DNA from: Camillea tinctor
Taxonomy: Eukaryota > Ascomycota > Sordariomycetes > Xylariales > Xylariaceae
NCBI GenBank assembly: GCA_022578605.1
Contig: MU394064.1
Span: 186,001 to 250,000, forward strand
Direction: 5' to 3'
Length of the DNA: 64,000 nt
Positions 34,401 through 46,695 of this stretch are shown piece by piece (position 1 is the first letter of the stretch; each line of letters starts with the position of its first letter). Position numbers and translations under genes: made by a program. Under the pieces are notes generated by a model. The model had not been told where the DNA came from. It made no database searches and saw nothing but the letters and a program-made list of their open reading frames with translations.

Positions 34401-35888
34401 GTACACGACTAGTCAATAAGGAGAAATAAGTTGTGGCGGTGGTGATAACTGTTGCTGCTGTTATTGATGATAGTGGATATGTGTAAGGTTAGGTACCTAG
34501 GTAGTATAGTGATAATGATACTAGTACGGAGTAATGATGCTGATAATGATGATGCATGTCAAGTAGGTACTCACTTACATACTTGCTTACCCATGGTCTT
34601 GGCCGCTCACCGCCCAACCCGCAGCTTTTACGGAGTACTCTACACTAGTATTGTGGAGGTAAACTGTACATTGTCTTGTCTCGACGGATATGTATGCAGG
34701 TACTTTAACTACTGCGTAACACGTCTAATAAATGTACTATAAATACCTACATATACTTACATATACCCATATAGAGTCTGGACCTGTCAAGTCTTTCTGT
34801 GAAACGTCATTGGACGTCATTATGCCTCGGGAACCCATACGTATCCTCTAGTGATGCATAACAGCATTCGACGACCTGGGGGACCTGAAAAAAACGTGCT
34901 TGCTTTAGTGTAGGTATATTAGTGATATGTAAGCCTACCTAGTTGCCATACCTAGGCCGTAGGCTAAGTAGGCAGTACCAATTCAACTGTTGGCTCAACG
35001 CTCCAATTGAATCTATCCGTATAGGTTAGCCTATGTAGATGCCCTAACCTAACGCCCTAGCAGGATGTGGTGTAACCAGTGTAAGTGCCCTAACATGTGG
35101 TGATCTCAGGATGTTGTAGCTCTATAGGCACCTATAGATACACCACATAACTGACATCAGTATCAGTACTATCAATGTAAGGTTATGCATGTATGTATGT
35201 CTCAAGAGCAAACAGTTCATCTCTTTGATATTGATTGAACCGGCACACTATGTTGGGTGTATTAGCATATTTGATGACAATAGCCACTTATAGAAACCTC
35301 AGTCCCAAAGTTCCATGGTTGTTTACACTAGTCACCTCCTACCTCCTATCACCACATATTAATGTATAGTCATAGCGTATAATGCAAGTCTGGTCCTCAG
35401 CTGAACTCATACATGTATCAGGCGAACTGTTAATATATGTCAAGTTGCACAGCCTAACACGAGGTTGGTTAAACTCCAAGTTTAGTGTCTTCAATCAACA
35501 TCTCCCGTCTGGGTTACACCCATCTGCCGTCGTAAACTTCATTGGCCCTGCGTAACTATACAACCCGTTTTATATACCCCTCTAGTGTTGTTATTCGGTA
35601 TCGCCTCGCGTCCCTTGTCATGTCATTAACCTGCCCCGAGACGCACTTCCCGCCGTTGCAGCACACCAAATGCCTTAGCGTATTAATGCCAGCTTCAAAC
35701 AAAATAAACAAACCCAACCCAGCGGCGCATTACCTTAACTCAAGCCAACCATGCTCCCGCAATCGTAATCCGCAGTAGCAGTGCCCTTCTCCGTAAGCAC
35801 TTGGTGATACCCATGATTGACCAATAACAAAACGGCGAGCTTCTCCCCTTCTCCCCTTTCTCTCTCCCCCTCTTGTACTAAATACCAA
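31489..35888. other. 4.4-kb gene-poor region
   Basis: No protein gene, tRNA or rRNA recognised. It begins as the promoter/leader of the DnaJ gene (A run at 31538-31553 in the leader) and ends 3' of the myosin light chain gene. Contents: T/A-rich tracts, a TATG repeat (32507-32530), a CA run (32697-32708), CATGCCATG words near 33429-33450, the 14-base palindrome at 34298-34311 and two TACGGAGTA words (34525, 34629). Short open frames do not look coding. Confidence 0.55.
34298..34311. repeat. perfect palindrome CTACACTAGTGTAG
   Basis: Fourteen bases, exactly self-complementary. A shorter relative, ACACTAGTGT, is at 33914-33923, and TACACTAGT half-forms recur at 34640 and 35324. It could be a dimer-type transcription factor site or a relic of a repeat; neither is shown. 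Confidence 0.6.
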
Positions 35889-36998
35889 TCAACCCTCCGA
35901 GTTGTCGTTCGAAGCCGGCTCCGAAGACCCATTCCCGCCAACGATAGAGTTCACAAACTCCTGGTATCTGAACACCTCGCCACGCTGCTTGCCCAGCCCA
36001 CCAGCCATGCTCTTGCTGAACGCCCTCCTGCCGCTGAACCCCCCGACGATCCGGTCCACTTCCGACGACGTCAGCGCTTTGACGCCGGGCTCGGGTGCTG
36101 TGTGCAGCAGCGCGTCTCTCAGCTCGCCTAGGTCCACCTGGCCGCTGTCGTCCTCGTCGAAGGCCGAAAAGGCCGAGAGCAGCTCGGCGCTCGGCGACAT
36201 AGAGGCCAGCCCAGTCGCTATCGAGTTGAGGAACACGGCCAGCGTCATGGTCTGAGGCCCCGCCAGTGGGAAGAATGGCGACAACTCGGATGCGCCAGCC
36301 GGTAGTCCTGCAGAGAAGGGTGGGTAACACACGTGTAGGTTAGCAAAATGGCGTAATAATTCTTGCCGTGACGGTAGGGTTTGATGGGGGGAAAAGGAGA
36401 GAAAGGGGAGGGAAACCCCCTTTGTATTATTTGTTGTATTATATTATTTGTAATATTAACATAATAACGTCACGCGAACCAAAAATAATTATAATGACGA
36501 CGATGATGATTTCAACGTACCGAGTTGTGTGAGCATCTCCACCACATCTTCCCTATTAACGACCCCGTCACTATCGCGGTCCAAGATCTGGAAGCTTTCC
36601 CTCAAAACGCGCACCTGGGCCGGCTGCAGCTGCGAAAGCGCGTTTCCGTGGCCGATGGATGTCGTGGTCGCGGCCCGTGCCATGGTCTTGTGTGCAGTAG
36701 GAGAACCGAGGGGCTGGGAGGAGGAAGAAGAGAACATCATGTTGTCGTCTACCTGGCTGTGTCTACGGGGAGTAGTAGAACTCTGGCTCCCGGCGGTGGT
36801 GGTGCTGTTCGTGGGTGAGGAGACGTAGGCAAATCTAGAAGGCGTTCCTACGCTGCCACTGCCACCAACTTTCGTGGGCGACGGTGTGGGAGTCGTCGAT
36901 CGGTGTGTTGTCGGTGAGGCGGGGGACTCTGCTCTGCGAAAAGGCGAACTTCGAGGAGATCCGTAGCCAAGGGGCGACGGCTTATATCCCGCCGGCAT
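35889..36998 (-). CDS. EF-hand protein, myosin regulatory light chain type, 2 exons
   Basis: Predicted 298 residues; exons 36998-36521 and 36307-35889, intron GTACGT...CAG in frame. The C-terminal 170 residues align by eye with myosin regulatory light chains: the first EF-hand loop DRDSDGVVNRED has the Asp at position 12 characteristic of that family, followed by MLTQLG, MTLAVFLNSIA and a degenerate second loop DEDDSGQVDLGE, then FRYQEFVNSIVGG. It would bind the IQ motif of type II myosin at the contractile ring. The N-terminal 125 residues are an unusually long Ser/Pro/Thr-rich extension (yeast homologues are 150-190 residues in total) with many SP/TP sites. A Ser/Thr-rich stretch (ARAATTTSIG) just before the helix is where the regulatory phosphosite normally lies. 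Confidence 0.82.
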
Positions 36999-39900
36999 GG
37001 CCTACAAAAAATGAAATGGCTCATGTCAGACGTCACGACAGGCGATCAACTGTTGGCAGCTCCGCTCGTGGGTGGATTTCGTTACTCACCATTGTCGCGA
37101 CTACCTATGGATAGTTCCTTATCGTCGAGCTATGGTAATGTAAATAAGCGGAGTGGTAGCGGCAGGTACTTTTTTTTTTTCCCTTTCTTTTCTTTTCTTC
37201 TCATAGGCTTTAACTTAGGCGGTGTAGCAAGCAAGCGTCACGTCAAAGCCAAAGATGATGAATAATTCTCCGGTGCAAAGACGGGATCGTAATTAGAATT
37301 CTTTTTTTTCTTGCAGAAGGAAAAAAAAAAAATAGAAAAGGGACGATGTGCCGTGTTGATCGACGGAAATGTCGAATATGCTTTTTTGGTAACAGCTTAG
37401 GTACCTAGCATAGTGTAATTCAGGTAAGGTGCACCATGTTCAGGGAGACTAGGGGTACCCACTCTCCACACCGGACCTCGCGACTCGGTCCCCACAGCAA
37501 CCGATCCGGCCTGCCTGCCTAGCTGAAGTGTAGTAAGGACTTCAAAGTTTTTACCTACCCAAAGTACCTAAGTACCAGTCTTGGCATTTACCATAATATG
37601 TCGTTGTGCTACTAGTTTTCTATACTATAGAAATTACATGACGTTAGCATACTATGAAGAAACATGTGCACGTATAATGTGTACAATTATGTGTTGTATT
37701 TCAGCTAATTTTGGTGGCTTTGGGGAGAGCTTTAGTGGCCATGGCTCAATGATCGTAATAACTGCCAAGCCTAGATATGTACCCAAGACAATGGTCCTCG
37801 AATACATACGGCCTTAAGCCACGTGGGACACATTGGTCTTTAGGTAATGTTTTAACCTATGTAATTGCTGGATAATATGTTTCAGGTTATGCTTAAGCCT
37901 CCCAAGAGCCATGGTCGCCAAGAGGCTCTTTAGATGTCAACTTATGTATTACATATTTTTATATATCTAACTAGATACCTAGGTACCTATCCAATATACG
38001 GAGTACTTTACACTAGCTAAATAAGTAATCTATATAAAACCCCTAAAAGTTCCTCCGACCTTTTGATCGATTGATTTTTCCCCTCTTCACTTTCTCCAAT
38101 TCCACCCCGCACTAGAGGTTGATTGGTCATTGGCCGGGTTTCGTTTTCCCGTCGTGCAGGTTACTGTACTACTCCGTACCCAGTTGAGAAACCTTAACAC
38201 AGGTAAGGTAAGTTTATACAAGCGGAATTGACAAGGATGTTACCTACTACTACTTGTGTTACCTAGTAGCTTGGGTAAACACCAGAGCAGGGACATCTTC
38301 AGACTATCATCTGCTTCTGCCTCTTTTTCTACCAGATCTGCTTGTTCTATGTCCCTCCTTTTTCGAATCGTACGACTTCGGATAATCCGAGTCACGAGCG
38401 AAGTAACGTTTCGGCTTGCTCTCACCACATATTTACATACGCACATACACCACTCCCCTACGTGGGCTACGTGTGTGCGTGTGTGCGTGTGTGCACCTCC
38501 TGAAATAATGTTAGCGTTCCCCATCGCCAAGTTCATACCCTCGACTCTGTCCGCTACCCCCCCGGCACGCACTGATCGGGAGAGGATGGTTTCTCCCAGC
38601 GTTATGGTCTGTAGCTGTTTCATACCTAGCGGGTAGGGAAAGCAATTACTTAATAATTATACCACAGTTGTGGAATCGGAAAGGGAAAAAAGAAAAGGTA
38701 GAGAAAGCAAAATAACTAATCACTGCAGCAGCACGGATAGTTTTATACTCCCATCACCGGCTGTAACAACTAATGTAGTATCAAGCCCCCGATTAAGTGC
38801 CCGACCAGGTAGAGTAATAGCAACTCCCAAGATTCGGGCCCGAGTGAGTGGCCCCCAACATAGCCATTAACATGAGTTTCACTCTTTCACCGTCTACCTG
38901 CCGATTTCTTCTAGATACCACGGCCGTATAAGCCCACATATCAAGAGTTTCGGGATGCCGAAAACGACTAAACGGATCACATGTTGTACCTACATCGAGG
39001 GGTATTATGTCAGTGAGTAAAACATAGGGGATACTATACTCCGTAACGAGCCTCTATTAAGTAATAATCTGCCGGTACCTAAGTCCCTGTAGTGTAGGAA
39101 CAAACCGAAGCTTCGCCTTCTTCTCCACTCGTCTCAAGGTTCAGTCCATTAAATCACCAATACGGTTGTTTCTTGTTTTTTCTGTCTTCTAGACTTCAAA
39201 AGGGTATTCCGGAAGCCGTAGTGGGGATGTTGGCCGCCGACATCAAGCATGGACAGCTGGAGCCAAAGATTCACCTTCGTTTCGTGAGACTGGGTATCAC
39301 GAAATGGGGGCCTTGTACGCCTTGCCCAGGGTCATCAATTATCTTAGCTATCATCGGACGCCTGTCGACCGATTTCTCCTTTGTCGGTAATTAGACGGTC
39401 GTGATTCCGTGATGCCCCCCGGGTGCCCCCTCAGTGTGCGTGGTTGGGTTTCATTGTGGTGAACGTTGGCTGAGCAGCTATCACTTGATCGGTGATAGGA
39501 GTGTCGACGTTTGTTGAGGAAAACTGGTATGTATAGATTACGCAAGAGATCTAATGAGGCAGACGCATAACAAGGAACACAAGATAAAATAAATACGACC
39601 TATCAGACTTTGGATGGACCCAAGATAAGTCAGTCGTAAGAGGCTGCCAGGATTCGACTCCTACTTTATACTGCTACCATTTTCAGCTCCTGAGGCTGGA
39701 AATAGGCCAGTAGATATGAACCCCTCTTCCATGGACCCTGGTGGGAAAGGCGTCGATGATGTCGATGATATATTGGTGGTATCGGTGGCATCGGCGGTGT
39801 CATCCCCTGACGGCTCTGCCATATAAGTGAACTATACACTAATACATGTCACACTACCCAGTTTATGTATGTCAGGCAGACCGTTCACTGGAAACGACTG

Positions 39901-40664
39901 TATAAGAACGCATCTTATGCTAGGAATGGAAAATGTCCCTCGCATTTATGGACCGGGCAGTCCCTTAAGTCCCCCAATCCCCCCCTTTCGTAGTGTAGGG
40001 TATAACTTTTTAGCCTGCTTGCCTGCTTATGGGGTACAGTTCTCGAACCAGCCCAGGAAGCGCTGGTCCCAACCTGATTGGTCTTGGTTGTACCGGTATA
40101 CTGGATGACCAACATGTCATGCTTGCAGATGGCCTCCAACATCGGGTCAATGCGGTAATTCACGACTTACATAGCCTGCGGTGCCAGGCTAGGCAAACTA
40201 GGGTACTTGCCGCTATGCTAGCGCCAAGAACCACGACGCAACATGATGGATAGTTGAAAGTGGGCAAGGCCTAGTCAACCACGCTCGGTATGGCTACGGA
40301 TCATCTAGGGGTAACCTTGATTCGTGCTACTAGACCAGTCCAACACGGTGAAGCTTGCTATGCTATGTAATCCCGAAGTTTAGTTAACCGACAGTTATCA
40401 CCGATCCCCAAGCTACGTTCTCCTCTATATGCCCCTCCATGCGCCCTCGACAGCCTCTCCTGTACTTCCAGAGAGCTGGATTCCAGGTCGATCGTCAATC
40501 CAGAAAAGCCAAACAGCCACAGCACCATAAAGTTTGAACCTATCCCATCCCACAATCCCGCAATCCAACCTGGGAACGCTTCATGAACCGTGGACTACCC
40601 CGGTATTATCAAATCGGCCAAGACCTCCTCTTCCCTCCCCTTCTCTACCTTCATCTCCACCGAT
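36999..40664. other. 3.7-kb gene-poor region
   Basis: Upstream of both the myosin light chain gene (-) and the next gene (+). It holds three TACGGAGTA words (37997; reverse strand 38170 and 39037), a GTGTGTGC triplicate (38471-38494), and a GATGAT/GGTGGT-type patch (39752-39793). The stretch 39150-40560 is less AT-rich than its surroundings and has short open frames, but none with ATG, introns or motifs that I could support; it could be an eroded repeat or gene. Confidence 0.5.
38471..38494. repeat. GTGTGTGC x3 microsatellite
   Basis: Three exact head-to-tail copies of the octamer GTGTGTGC, in intergenic DNA. Alternating purine-pyrimidine sequence of this kind can adopt Z-DNA. Confidence 0.85.
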
Positions 40665-41438
40665 ATGGTCCCCCCCAAGCATGGCGTCGGCCCCGCGGAC
40701 AGATTAGCTACTATCAACGTCACCCTGACCGTGTCGCCAACGCTCTCACTCGGTGATCCGGAAGCCCAATTGGAACTAACCCTGACCCTACGCCTGGCGT
40801 ACTCGCAACAGGAGGGGCGCCCTCTTACCCTCTGCACGCAGCACTCCATCTTCAGTGTCTATGGCCCGAACGAGCCTTGGACAGATATGCCGGCACGCGG
40901 GGCATTCGGCAAGTTGCACAGTTCCAGTATCCATGAAGGAGGCATCCCCGACCCCAACTCCGCTAACGCCGGCGGCACTAACCACCGAACTATCTCCCTT
41001 GGCAACTTTCGGGTCGTCAGCACGACGACCAACGTCGCGTCCGAGGACTTGCGGGACCATGGCTTCGGCTTCATCACCGTGCCTGGGGACGGTTCCCCCG
41101 TGAGCGTCACCCACCGCCTCGGCTGGGCCCGCATCTTCCGCTATGAGGAGGCGCTGTCTAAGGCGGACCTAGCCCCGGGAGAGCGCTTCTCCCTCGCCAT
41201 CAACCCGGCCTTCCTCGGTGCCGTGTGGTGGTGCTGGGGCGACATCGAGACCGACCACCGCAACAAGCGCCTGCACGCCTGGACCCCCTCGGCGAAGGCC
41301 CCCGGCGGCGGCAGGCGACGCCGCCCTAGCGAAGATTCCGTCAGGAGGGGGAACTGGGTTCTCAGCGAGGCACCGACATCCCTGCACTTCGAAGACGTAA
41401 CCGAGGGCGGCCGCGCGACATTCGAGATCGTTGAATAA
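40665..41438 (+). CDS. hypothetical fungal protein
   Basis: 257 residues from the first in-frame ATG (40665, MVPPKHGVGPADRLATINVT); the same frame is open 25 codons upstream without an ATG, so a longer form or an upstream exon is possible. An ATG at 40583 in another frame would be an upstream ORF overlapping this start. The protein has alternating beta-type sequence, with LTLTLRLAYSQQEGRPLTLC, ISLGNFRVVSTTT, FITVPGDGSPVSVTH, RLGWARIFRYEEAL, AVWWCWGDIETDHRNKRLHAW and GNWVLSEAPTSLHFEDVTEG. The pattern VPGDG...VTH, WWCWGD and GNWVL recalls a common but uncharacterised family of ascomycete proteins; I cannot name a domain. No signal peptide or membrane span. GC-rich and well coding-like. Confidence 0.72.
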   Translation: MVPPKHGVGPADRLATINVTLTVSPTLSLGDPEAQLELTLTLRLAYSQQEGRPLTLCTQHSIFSVYGPNEPWTDMPARGAFGKLHSSSIHEGGIPDPNSANAGGTNHRTISLGNFRVVSTTTNVASEDLRDHGFGFITVPGDGSPVSVTHRLGWARIFRYEEALSKADLAPGERFSLAINPAFLGAVWWCWGDIETDHRNKRLHAWTPSAKAPGGGRRRRPSEDSVRRGNWVLSEAPTSLHFEDVTEGGRATFEIVE

Positions 41439-44400
41439 TATTATTCATAATACGGAAGAGAGAGATTAAAACAAAAAGGAGGATCGATACAATTATTGGT
41501 TGGTACTTGGGTCGCTTTCAAGAATCAAGTCAATTACACGATACGGGCTTTGATGATCACCACGGTGTTTGTTCTTTTACTTATTCACTGGTTACGAGAC
41601 AGACGTTTTCGGTCCGTCGATCATGATTATGATGATAATGAAAGTTTTATCCAAAAGGGGTGAAGAGAAGAAGGGGTAAAAAACAAAAAATTGATGGCAG
41701 CCCCGTGGTCCGCTACGGCGATGTAGTCCAAAAAAAAGTTTTGAGTATAGCTTTTCTTTTCGATGGGATGGGTTTATTCATGGTAAATAGCTTGTTCCGT
41801 AGATACCCTTCCTTTCCTTCATACTATGGTATAGATTTGTTACAAACCCGCCGAGAAAGGGGAAAGAAAACAAAAATAAGGATAAGAAAAAGCAAAAACC
41901 AAGAAGCTTAGGCCGTCATGATCATGACCTGGTATGCCGTAAGATTGACTTGTGTCGCCATACTTATAGAGAATTTCGACAAATCATACATTCACACCAT
42001 GTAGGACTTCGGTGGGCTATGTAGCTACTGGTCAGATAGCTAAGCTCACTCGCTATATACCACCACTGATATCCTAGCTCTTCAACCACGGCAGCGCCTT
42101 ACGACAAAACCAAGTGGCGGAAGAAGAGAATGTCTCTCGTCACATGTTTGAGGTCATCGCCGTGAGACTTCTGGTGGTTGGCTGATCCTTCAACATGAGA
42201 CGACAGCAAAACGGGCATCACATCCTGAGAACCTTCAGTGTTACGGAAACCACTGCCAATAAGCCGCTTTTAGGCTAGGTATTATCTAACAGGACTATGC
42301 GAGTACGCTACATACACATTAAGCCTGAGATGGTAAAAGATTATACTCTCAAATATGACTTCTTCTGCCATCACTGATTTCTTTTCGATCCTAAAACATT
42401 TTGCCCTATGCCACATATCTACTTTAGGTAGTCCCTAGTTACACGATACCTACTTACTTACCTACTACCTACTACTTACCAGCTACTAGCTACTAGGTTA
42501 GACCTATCTACTTCCTCACGCACAGCTCCCCCGAACAAGGTGAGAGAGGTTCTAGAAAAAACCTAGCGCCCGCTCGCCACACCACCCTAAACCCTAGTTA
42601 TTTTTAAGTTGTTTGCCTTCTCCTTCTAGATATAGTAGATGGAACTCTAGTCTAGGGGAGGGGTTTGATTCCTATGTTGAAGAAAACTATAACCAGGTTT
42701 TCTTACCCTCTCCCCCCTCCTCCCCCCTCGCTAGCCCCCCTAGCACCTATTAATCGTCATTGATGCACCATTTTTTTCCCACGGTATCCGCGAAGGTACT
42801 TTGACTTATACATTTTCCCCTCCTCCCCCACGCCGCGCGTCTCGGCGCCGAGCTACCTCTTTTCCCTATCTTATCGTTAGGGGAGATCAGAGATCTCGAT
42901 GTAGGGTAAGGGTAGGGATCGAAAACCGAGGAGGCGGGGTTAATCGAGATAATGTAGACCGGTGAATTAAAAAAGAAAAAGAAAAAAAAAAGCTCATGTG
43001 CGTGCCAAGAGATGTGATCGATGGAGACAGGTAGGGGAGGGCAGCTGAGATACCGATTTTTATATAGCCGTATGCATGAATGTACGTAACCTTACATAGT
43101 ACCGTACATACATGCGTAGGGTAATAGTGCCGTACATACATACGCACACACATACATACATATAGAATATATATTATACTACTATACTTGGTTTTCTCTC
43201 TTTCCCCCCTTGATATATGAGATATGTATGCCCCCGGCACACCTCCCCGAATAAGAGTATAACCTTTCAACTGAAAATGTTGGTTAGGTCCAGGGGATCC
43301 CGGGTTAGTTTATTAGGGGTCTTCCCCCCCCTCTCCTCGAATTAACTTTGAGGGCTGCTTGACGGAACTGCCCGTTATGTGTCTATACACAGTAGTAGCA
43401 CAAGAGGAGGACGTGGGTCGTGGTGGTGGGAGGTTGGGCGGGGGGAGTGAGACGGGAACGGGAATCTTGCGTGAATCTATCGTGACCCGGGCCGAGATCG
43501 CCGAGGAGGATCACTATCTCGCCCGGTGTTTTCTGCCTAACGGCTTGCGGACCCCTATACACCGGCACTTGTTGTTTTTTTCTTTAAAGAGGGGCACCAT
43601 CTGCCCTCTTTTCTGTTCTTCCCCTTTTTCCCTCTCCTCTTCTTGCTTCGGTATTTGGATTCGGTATGCGCGCGCGCGTACTTGCTCACTCACTCACATC
43701 CCTGCTACCGTCGTTGATGAGAGAATGGTCGATATCATGGTAGCAGTATAGGTAAAGGTATGCAAGCACAAAGAGAGAGAAAAAAGGGGCCCCTGCGTAA
43801 TATCCCGCCCGGTTATATACATCCCGGGCTTGTCCCTTGCTCTCTCCGGCTTTCTCGGCCTTTCTTGTTCTCCGTCGGTTCCGGGCAAAGACCGGCAGAG
43901 GAGTATAGACGTTCAAAATTGGGATGGGACGGGTTCTAGGGCTTGGTATAGAAACGCGCCTGAGCTTAGCTTTGTTGCCGAGAATGCTATGCTACGCTAT
44001 TGTTTATTTATTTCTAGTTGTGGGTGTCGGGGTGTAACATACGTACATACATTGGGTTGCCGATAGTTGACTATACTATAGGCAGTTACTTATTAATTTA
44101 GTATACATCGAACTTCTATAAACTATACATGGATATAATATATGTGTATGTAAGGGCCTTTTCTTCTTCGTATAACTTGGGTTTATTACCGCTCGCTATA
44201 CGATAGACTAGGTATGTTATATAATATTAGCAATTTCATTGACATTACATTCGTTATGGTTGGGGACTCAGTTTATCATTATATACCTATCTATGTGTCT
44301 GCTATAACTGTTGAAACAAGTTCTTCTCTACTTAGGCATTTATCCAATAAACGAGACTCACTCAACTCCTGGTATGTTACCCACCGACACTTACAACTAC

Positions 44401-45162
44401 AACTCACCCACCCCCTTCCTCCTCTCTCTCTCTCTCGTCTCTTGCCTCTGAAGGTATAAGTATACAGCCCTAGGCATCATTTGTCGTTGAGTATAAGCTT
44501 GGATCAAGTCGATTGTGGATATTGATCTGGGTCTCCCTCCTCTGCCTTGTTGACTAGCGCGTGTCATCATTTCACCTTTTGCATCCATCCCGTCTTGTTC
44601 AACACGGACCATCACGATATAAACTCGTCATTGCCCATTTCGTAACATTAAAGAGATAAGGCACTAGGCGTCGATCAGTCGATTGGGATACGTGCATCAT
44701 GCCACTTCTGGAGTTTATGTATGTACAGAATGCGCGATGGTCTGCATGTCTGTCGGCTCAACTTGGATTCGTGCTCATGGACGACTAGTGAGTTTCACAT
44801 AGTTACCGCTTTTTCAAACAATTGTGATATTGTCGAGGATGGTATAAGTCTAGGTATCTGTGTGTGTATTTGTAAATATCCGGAGGTAGGAATACTTAAG
44901 TAGCTGACTAGACTAGGTAGTTTTATTTCATGTACTTAAAGCTAGTAGTACTATATAATTACACTAACTAGTGACGTGATATGTAGTTTAATACATATTC
45001 TGATAAGCAGCTGGAACTCGTTTGAAGCTACTACTGTTCAAGTGTTTAGCATGGAACCTTGTGTGGTTTACTACTGCTGTTTTAACGAAAACCTTGATAA
45101 ACTTAGCTCAGGTTGCACAAGAGGTTAAAACTAGGTACCTAGTTTCTACAGGCAGGCCTACC

Positions 45163-45192
45163 TAAGGTAAGGTGAGGTAAGGTAAGGTAAGG
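45163..45192. repeat. GGTAA pentanucleotide repeat
   Basis: About six head-to-tail copies of GGTAA, one with a G substitution, inside the gene-poor region. The unit resembles the GGTA/TAGGTA words scattered through the intergenic DNA here. Confidence 0.75.
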
Positions 45193-46310
45193 GAAGAAGG
45201 TGCATTTCAATGAAGCTGGCTGGGTGTGGCTTGCACCTACCACCATCCACATACAACTACACTAGCCGTAGTTTCAGGCAAGGTCGCTTACCACAAACTA
45301 ACTAGACCACTGCCGATCGAAGAAGGGAAAGTTTAGCTGCAGAACAACTGAGACAAAACCTTTGGGCTGGGAAGGAGGGGGGGAAGGGTTTAGTTCCCCT
45401 TCTGATCCCTGTCTTCCCTTCTTTCGTTGTCTCTTCTTTCCCTTTGAGCCCCTGAAGTTCTGTTTCCTCGTTTGAGCAAAGTCGGCTAGGTGGAGTAAAA
45501 GGCGCTAAGAGAAACCGATAGGTATGATTGGCTTCTAGGACACGGGGGTGCTCCCCAATTTGGCCGATTAGAGGGGTTGGAATTGACCTTTCAAGGTTCC
45601 ATCTTGAATTTCGTGCATCAAAATTATCAGTTGTACACTTTTAGGTATGTACATACATTACACTACGCTACTAACTAGGTACATAGTACTTCGTACATAG
45701 TGTTTACCCCTTGTTATTTTTTTTTTTTCACTCTACCCTTTCTTTTTTTTCTCTTTTACTCCTCACCCACTTTTGTCTATCTACTTGGTACATAACAATA
45801 AAGAAAACAACAATAATTAAAAAAGAAAAAGAAAAAGAGACAAAAAGAGAAAAAGGGAAGAGAAAGAAAGTAAAAAAAAAAAAGATGGCAAGGTAGTAAG
45901 AGAATCATGTCTCATCCAATGCATTCATTGGTCTTGTTCTGAATTCCGATATCCACACCCTTACAACATACTCCATACACACACACATGCACTCACACAT
46001 ACACACAAAACCATCTCTGCTACTACATACCACACTACACTACACTACACTACATTAACACACTAATACACTATACTCCATAACCCCCCCCTTTACCCTT
46101 ACCTTAACTTGTCTTGTTAGAACTTCACCTGATACGATAACCAGATTAGACACCAACCAATAAACCCTCCCCTCCTCCTCCATAACCTACCCACAAACCC
46201 AGGTACATAGCAAGTAACACCGGGAAGAAACAAGTAGTGGTAGAAGTAGTAAGTTGTTTGTAGTAGTTGTTGTTCTGGTTGTATACTTGAAGTCCCTTTC
46301 TCTTACTATA

Positions 46311-46401
46311 ACAACAACAACAACAACTACTACTACTACTACTATTACTCTCCTTTCTTCTTCTTCTTCTTCTCTCTTCTTCACTTCCTCTCTCTCTCTC
46401 C
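46311..46401. repeat. compound trinucleotide and CT microsatellite
   Basis: An AAC run passes into an ACT run (46311-46345), then TTC repeats (about 46356-46373) and a CT run (about 46388-46400). It lies 300 bases before the AFI1 start, so it is probably in the promoter or 5' leader. Confidence 0.8.
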
Positions 46402-46695
46402 CTATTTCTTCTCTATATGTGTTGCGCAACAAGAGCAACAAGAACAAGAACAAGAAGAGACAGGTCACATCAGGAATAAAAGCAAAGCCCCAGAAAAAGA
46501 AGAAAAAAAAGCAAAGGCAATTGGTTATTTACAACGCGCAGTAACTCCTTAACGCCCTTACACCTAACCTACATAACATACTACTACACGCCCTCGAACC
46601 TGATCCCCGAACTTGGTCAGGGGGGCACAAGCCGGTCCGGTTTGGGGGGGCGATCTACGCTCAAGCCCACCAGGAAGCGGAGTGCCGAACAAGAG

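Larger units (their letters stand above)
41439..46695. other. 5.3-kb gene-poor region, the longest in the window
   Basis: No protein gene supported despite its length. It holds a CT/C-rich block (42700-42860), a CT run (44421-44437), a GGTAA repeat (45163-45192), an ACACT repeat (46031-46054), and a compound AAC/ACT then TTC/CT array (46311-46401) shortly before AFI1. An open frame at 43359-43751 (+) has no conserved-looking sequence. A long non-coding RNA cannot be excluded from sequence alone. Confidence 0.5.

Noticed and set aside
35030..35062. CCTAACCTAACGCCC as telomere-like repeat
   Set aside because: Only two partial units and not the fungal TTAGGG/CCCTAA array; part of the general CCTA-rich intergenic composition.
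39645..39670. GGATTCGACTCC as a possible tRNA T-arm
   Set aside because: Stem pairing is poor and no matching D-arm or acceptor stem precedes it.
43359..43751. 130-codon plus-strand ORF in the 41-46 kb gap
   Set aside because: No recognisable sequence, pyrimidine-driven composition in the second half, no intron or neighbour evidence.
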